Assembly: GCA_022641735.1 (NCBI GenBank)
Contig: JALCDQ010000002.1
Span: 186,001 to 250,000, forward strand
DNA length: 64,000 nt
From: Prevotella sp.
GTDB lineage: Bacteria; Bacteroidota; Bacteroidia; Bacteroidales; Bacteroidaceae
Reading direction: 5' to 3'
Shown piece by piece: positions 61,376-64,000 of this stretch. Each line of letters opens with the position of its first letter. The first letter of the stretch is position 1. The notes under the pieces were generated by a model. The model was not told where the DNA came from. It searched no databases and saw only the letters and a list, made by a program, of their open reading frames with translations. The position numbers were made by a program, and so were the translations under genes.

Positions 61376-63178
61376 ATGGAAGCAGCAGTTACAACGAAAT
61401 CGCTCACAATGGAGAAAATCATTCTCTGGCGGAATAAGCATATTCCCGACCGCCAGATGACCTTGATATTATCCTTCTTTGTGGGCTTTTTTGCATCGGT
61501 AGCGGCTTTCTTCCTTCATTGGCTGATAACGCAAATACAGATATTGCTGACAACGGGATTCACCGTCTATAGCTATAATGAGCTCTACCTTTTGTTTCCT
61601 ATCATCGGCATATTCCTGACCTCTCTGTTCGTCCGCCATATCGTCAAAGACAACATTTCGCATGGTATCACCCGCGTGTTGTATGCCATTTCCACGAAAA
61701 ACAGTCATTTGAAGCCTCATAATTGCTGGTCTTCGGTGATAGCCTCAGCACTTACCATCGGTTTCGGAGGTTCTGTCGGAGCTGAGGCTCCTATCGTTCT
61801 CACCGGCTCGGCCATAGGCAGCAACCTCGGACAATTGTTTCATTTGAGCAAGAAATCCCTCATGTTGTTGGTTGGATGCGGTGCTTCAGCAGCCATTGCA
61901 GCCATCTTCAAAGCCCCTATCGCTGGTCTTGTTTTCACGTTGGAAGTGCTGATGGTAGACCTGTCAATGGCTTCTCTGCTTCCTATCCTGACCTCCTGCG
62001 TCACGGCAACATGCTTCTCCTATATCTTCGTAGGTACCTCTTCCCTCTTTTCCTTCACTCTCGACAGTGCCTGGTTATTGGAAAGAGTACCGGCATGCAT
62101 CCTCTTCGGCCTATTCTGTGGCATCATTAGCCTCTATTTTATGCGTACGATGAACTCCTGCGAGAACATGTTTTCCAAGCTAAATCATCGTCCTTATGCC
62201 AAGATAATCATAGGTGGAGTCATCCTGAGCATACTCATTTTCCTCTTCCCTTCGCTATATGGTGAGGGTTATAATGCCATCAACGTGCTTTTGAGCGGCA
62301 ACACCGAGGCCGAATGGAACAATATCATGAACAACTCTTTGTTCTATGGTCATGGCGACCTTCTTATTGTTTACATCGGTTTGGTCTTATTGACAAAGGT
62401 ATTCGCAACATCGGCCACCAATGGCGGAGGCGGTTGTGGTGGTACCTTCGCACCCTCTTTGTTCATCGGAGGATTCGGTGGTTTCTTCTTTTCAAGACTG
62501 TGGAATATGTATCAAGTGGGACCTTATATTCCCGAAAAGAACTTCACCCTTTTGGGCATGGCTGGCGTGATGGCCGGCGTAATGCATGCCCCGCTCACCG
62601 GAATCTTCCTGATTGCCGAGATAACAGGCGGTTATGCGCTTTTCATGCCACTGATTATCGTCAGCATCGTATCGGTTTTGACCATCAGCATCTTTGAGCC
62701 TCACAGCATCTATGCCATGCGTTTGGCGCGTGAAGGAAAGCTTCTCACCCACCATACCGACCGCTCCATCCTCACCTTGATGAGTCTTGACAGCGTCATC
62801 GAGAAAGAATATTCCGCCGTAACGCCTGATATGCCGTTGGCTAAACTGGTGCAAACCATCAGCCGAAGCAATACTAGTTTCATCCCTGTCGTTGATAATG
62901 CCGGCACCTTATTAGGTGAAATTGATATTACAAAAATACGCCATATCGTCTTCCGGACTGAACTTTACAACCGCTTTACAGTAGGCCAATTGACTACAAA
63001 TGTACCTGCCACCTTGGGTGTAAACGACCCTATGGAAGAAGTAATGAAGAAATTTGACAGTACAAATGCAAATTTCCTCCCTGTAACGGATGTAAACAGA
63101 CACCTGATTGGCTACATTTCCAGAACGCACATGTATTCGATGTACCGCAAGATGGTGGCTGATTATTCCACTGAATAA
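61376..63178 (+). CDS. ClC-family chloride channel/antiporter with CBS pair
   Basis: 600 residues. The ClC core (~30-440) shows GFGGSVGAEAPIVLTGSAI (GxxGxE/AP selectivity motif), the region KAPIAGLVFTLEVL with the position of the gating glutamate, and GGGGCGGTFAPSLFIGG. A C-terminal CBS pair (~470-590) contains SNTSFIPVVDNAGTLLGEID and ANFLPVTDVNRHLIGYISR. The first motif reads GAEAP where the usual form is GxEGP. Channel versus H+/Cl- exchange cannot be decided here. Probably co-transcribed with tsaC. Confidence 0.92.
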   Translation: MEAAVTTKSLTMEKIILWRNKHIPDRQMTLILSFFVGFFASVAAFFLHWLITQIQILLTTGFTVYSYNELYLLFPIIGIFLTSLFVRHIVKDNISHGITRVLYAISTKNSHLKPHNCWSSVIASALTIGFGGSVGAEAPIVLTGSAIGSNLGQLFHLSKKSLMLLVGCGASAAIAAIFKAPIAGLVFTLEVLMVDLSMASLLPILTSCVTATCFSYIFVGTSSLFSFTLDSAWLLERVPACILFGLFCGIISLYFMRTMNSCENMFSKLNHRPYAKIIIGGVILSILIFLFPSLYGEGYNAINVLLSGNTEAEWNNIMNNSLFYGHGDLLIVYIGLVLLTKVFATSATNGGGGCGGTFAPSLFIGGFGGFFFSRLWNMYQVGPYIPEKNFTLLGMAGVMAGVMHAPLTGIFLIAEITGGYALFMPLIIVSIVSVLTISIFEPHSIYAMRLAREGKLLTHHTDRSILTLMSLDSVIEKEYSAVTPDMPLAKLVQTISRSNTSFIPVVDNAGTLLGEIDITKIRHIVFRTELYNRFTVGQLTTNVPATLGVNDPMEEVMKKFDSTNANFLPVTDVNRHLIGYISRTHMYSMYRKMVADYSTE

Positions 63179-63195
63179 TACTTTTCTTGACATCC

Positions 63196-63224
63196 TCATT
63201 TATGAACAGGCTGGTCATAAATGA
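63196..63224. other. Perfect palindromic hairpin after the ClC gene
   Basis: TCATTTATGA and TCATAAATGA pair perfectly over 10 bp around a 9-nt loop, 18 bp after the stop. No T-tract follows on the plus strand. It merges into the start of array 9. Confidence 0.6.
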
Positions 63225-63490
63225 CTTTCGAGAGCCATGATAACGGCTTCCGAGAGGGATAAAAGCGGCTAATGGAGATTACAAATGGGGGTTGTAACGT
63301 GATTACACACCGTGTGTAACGTCATTACAAGTTACTTGTAACGTGATTACAAGCCGTGTGTAATCTCGTCATCAACCTCTTTTTACTTCCCTATTAACCG
63401 TTTTTGTGGTCGTCATCAGCCATTTTCAAGCTCGTCAAAGACCATTTTCAGGGATGCCTATAACGCACTTCTAACTTGCTGATAATCACA
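63205..63490. repeat. 22-bp-period palindromic array 9, longest (about 13 units)
   Basis: Word pairs keep exact 22-bp phase along 286 bp. CGAGAG at 63229 and 63251 with CGGCT at 63244 and 63266; TGTAACGT at 63293 and 63337 and TGTAACGT again at 63315; CGTC at 63367, 63411 and 63433 (44 then 22 bp). The TGTAACGT units contain TGTAA-N5-TTACA palindromes. At least three different words share one phase. The array lies between the convergent ClC and ROK genes. Confidence 0.88.
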
Positions 63491-63496
63491 AAAGAA

Positions 63497-63526
63497 AGAG
63501 CCCGACAGCATTGGCTATCGGGCTCT
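63497..63526 (-). terminator. Terminator of the ROK-family gene
   Basis: AGAGCCCGACAGC and GCTATCGGGCTCT form a 13-bp stem with one mismatch. On the minus strand it is followed by TTTCTTTT. It lies 26 bp after the ROK stop. Confidence 0.8.
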
Positions 63527-63551
63527 GAATATTGAATAGGAATACTTTCAA

Positions 63552-64000
63552 TTAAGCCTCATTTATTTCCCAACCCACAGCTGAAGCACCAAGCACTGCT
63601 GCAGAAGAGCCTTCCAATCCGCTCACAAGGAACTTAGGCTTATCCTTGAAGATAGCCAAAACGTGCTCCTTATAGCTGCGCTCTATTGGTTTCATAATCA
63701 AATCACCGGCTTTGGTAAGACCGCCAAAGAAGATGAAAGCCTCTGGAGATGAGAAAGCAGCAAAGTCAGCACAAGCTTCACCGAGGATTTCACCCGTAAA
63801 ATCATAGACTTCCTTTGCCAAAGCGTCACCTTTACCAGCAGCAATAGACACGTCGAGAGAAGTGATTTTCTCAGGATCCAGATCTCTCAAGAGAGATGGA
63901 GTGTCACGTGTAGCGAGGAATTCTCTTGCTGTGCGGGCAACACCTGTTGCTGAGCAATAAGCCTCCAAGCAACCATTGCGACCACAACCGCATGGACGTC
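63552..64000 (-). CDS. ROK-family sugar kinase, C-terminal part, cut by window edge
   Basis: About 149 codons are present, open at the right edge. The visible end begins RPCGCGRNGCLEAYCSATG: the ROK zinc motif CxCGxxGCxE. It continues with FIFFGGLTKAGDLIM and a C-terminal SSAAVLGAS. ROK kinases with this motif are glucokinases, N-acetylmannosamine kinases or repressors; the absence of the N-terminus leaves the substrate open. The frame start inside the window at 63968 is not the real start. Confidence 0.88.
   Translation of the reverse strand, partial: RPCGCGRNGCLEAYCSATGVARTAREFLATRDTPSLLRDLDPEKITSLDVSIAAGKGDALAKEVYDFTGEILGEACADFAAFSSPEAFIFFGGLTKAGDLIMKPIERSYKEHVLAIFKDKPKFLVSGLEGSSAAVLGASAVGWEINEA

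Overview
The window looks like chromosome from a Prevotella-type member of the Bacteroidales. Evidence: promoters carry the Bacteroidetes -7 box TAnnTTTG; the primary-type sigma factors are about 290 residues and lack region 1.1; a secreted peptidase has a type IX secretion-like tail; and the glmS - amidophosphoribosyltransferase - carA - carB order, the AddAB pair, DUF5686-like and OprO/P-like outer-membrane proteins are all familiar from that group. Nearly all genes are housekeeping or envelope genes. I see no prophage, transposase, plasmid, CRISPR or cas genes.

Layout. 1-1932: end of a polysaccharide locus (glycosyltransferase cut by the left edge, Wzx-like flippase). 2959-8408: large MscS-type channel, kdsA, kdsD (KDO synthesis) and a phospholipase D/cardiolipin synthase-like protein. 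8704-12701 (minus): pcrA/uvrD helicase, mtgA, OmpA-type lipoprotein. 12904-16777: proS, then two tandem sigma-70 genes duplicated together with their promoters. 16851-24930: DUF5686-like protein and AddA/AddB. 24981-25068: tRNA-Ser(CGA). 25348-30268: AraC regulator facing a dcuB - porin - aspA operon for aspartate/fumarate metabolism. 30826-34196: secreted hypothetical, thioredoxin lipoprotein, DASS dicarboxylate transporter. 34206-36565: glycosyltransferase and mtaB. 36844-37014: tiny acidic lipoprotein. 37300-45368 (minus): glmS-purF-carA-carB. 45472-47945 (minus): Wza-like lipoprotein, uxaC. 48073-50698: ansA, rubrerythrin, hypothetical. 50716-56296 (minus): DKNYY-repeat protein, small Cys protein, dapA, DMT transporter, truA, comEC. 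56397-63178: EFR1 flavodoxin-ferredoxin, M6 peptidase, beta-barrel protein, fmt, tsaC, ClC channel. 63552-64000: ROK kinase cut by the right edge.

The most unusual thing is outside the genes. At least nine intergenic regions hold arrays with a strict period of 22 bp (occasionally 21). Each unit is a short imperfect palindrome. The words differ between arrays and even change within one array (TGTAAAAG, CCAAAACAA, GTCCGGA, GGCCTAA, TGTAACGT, CGTCATC), but the phase is kept across the change. Five of the nine lie between convergent genes. Two arrays 49 kb apart carry the same three units in opposite orientation, and in one of these units the 19-bp core is exactly flipped. I do not recognise this family; it is my main candidate for something undescribed.

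Second is the tandem sigma-factor pair: both copies have a sigma-54-type -24/-12 motif (GG-N10-GC) about 170 bp upstream, and only the second keeps an intact TAnnTTTG box. All functions are inferred from sequence motifs read by eye; no database search was possible.
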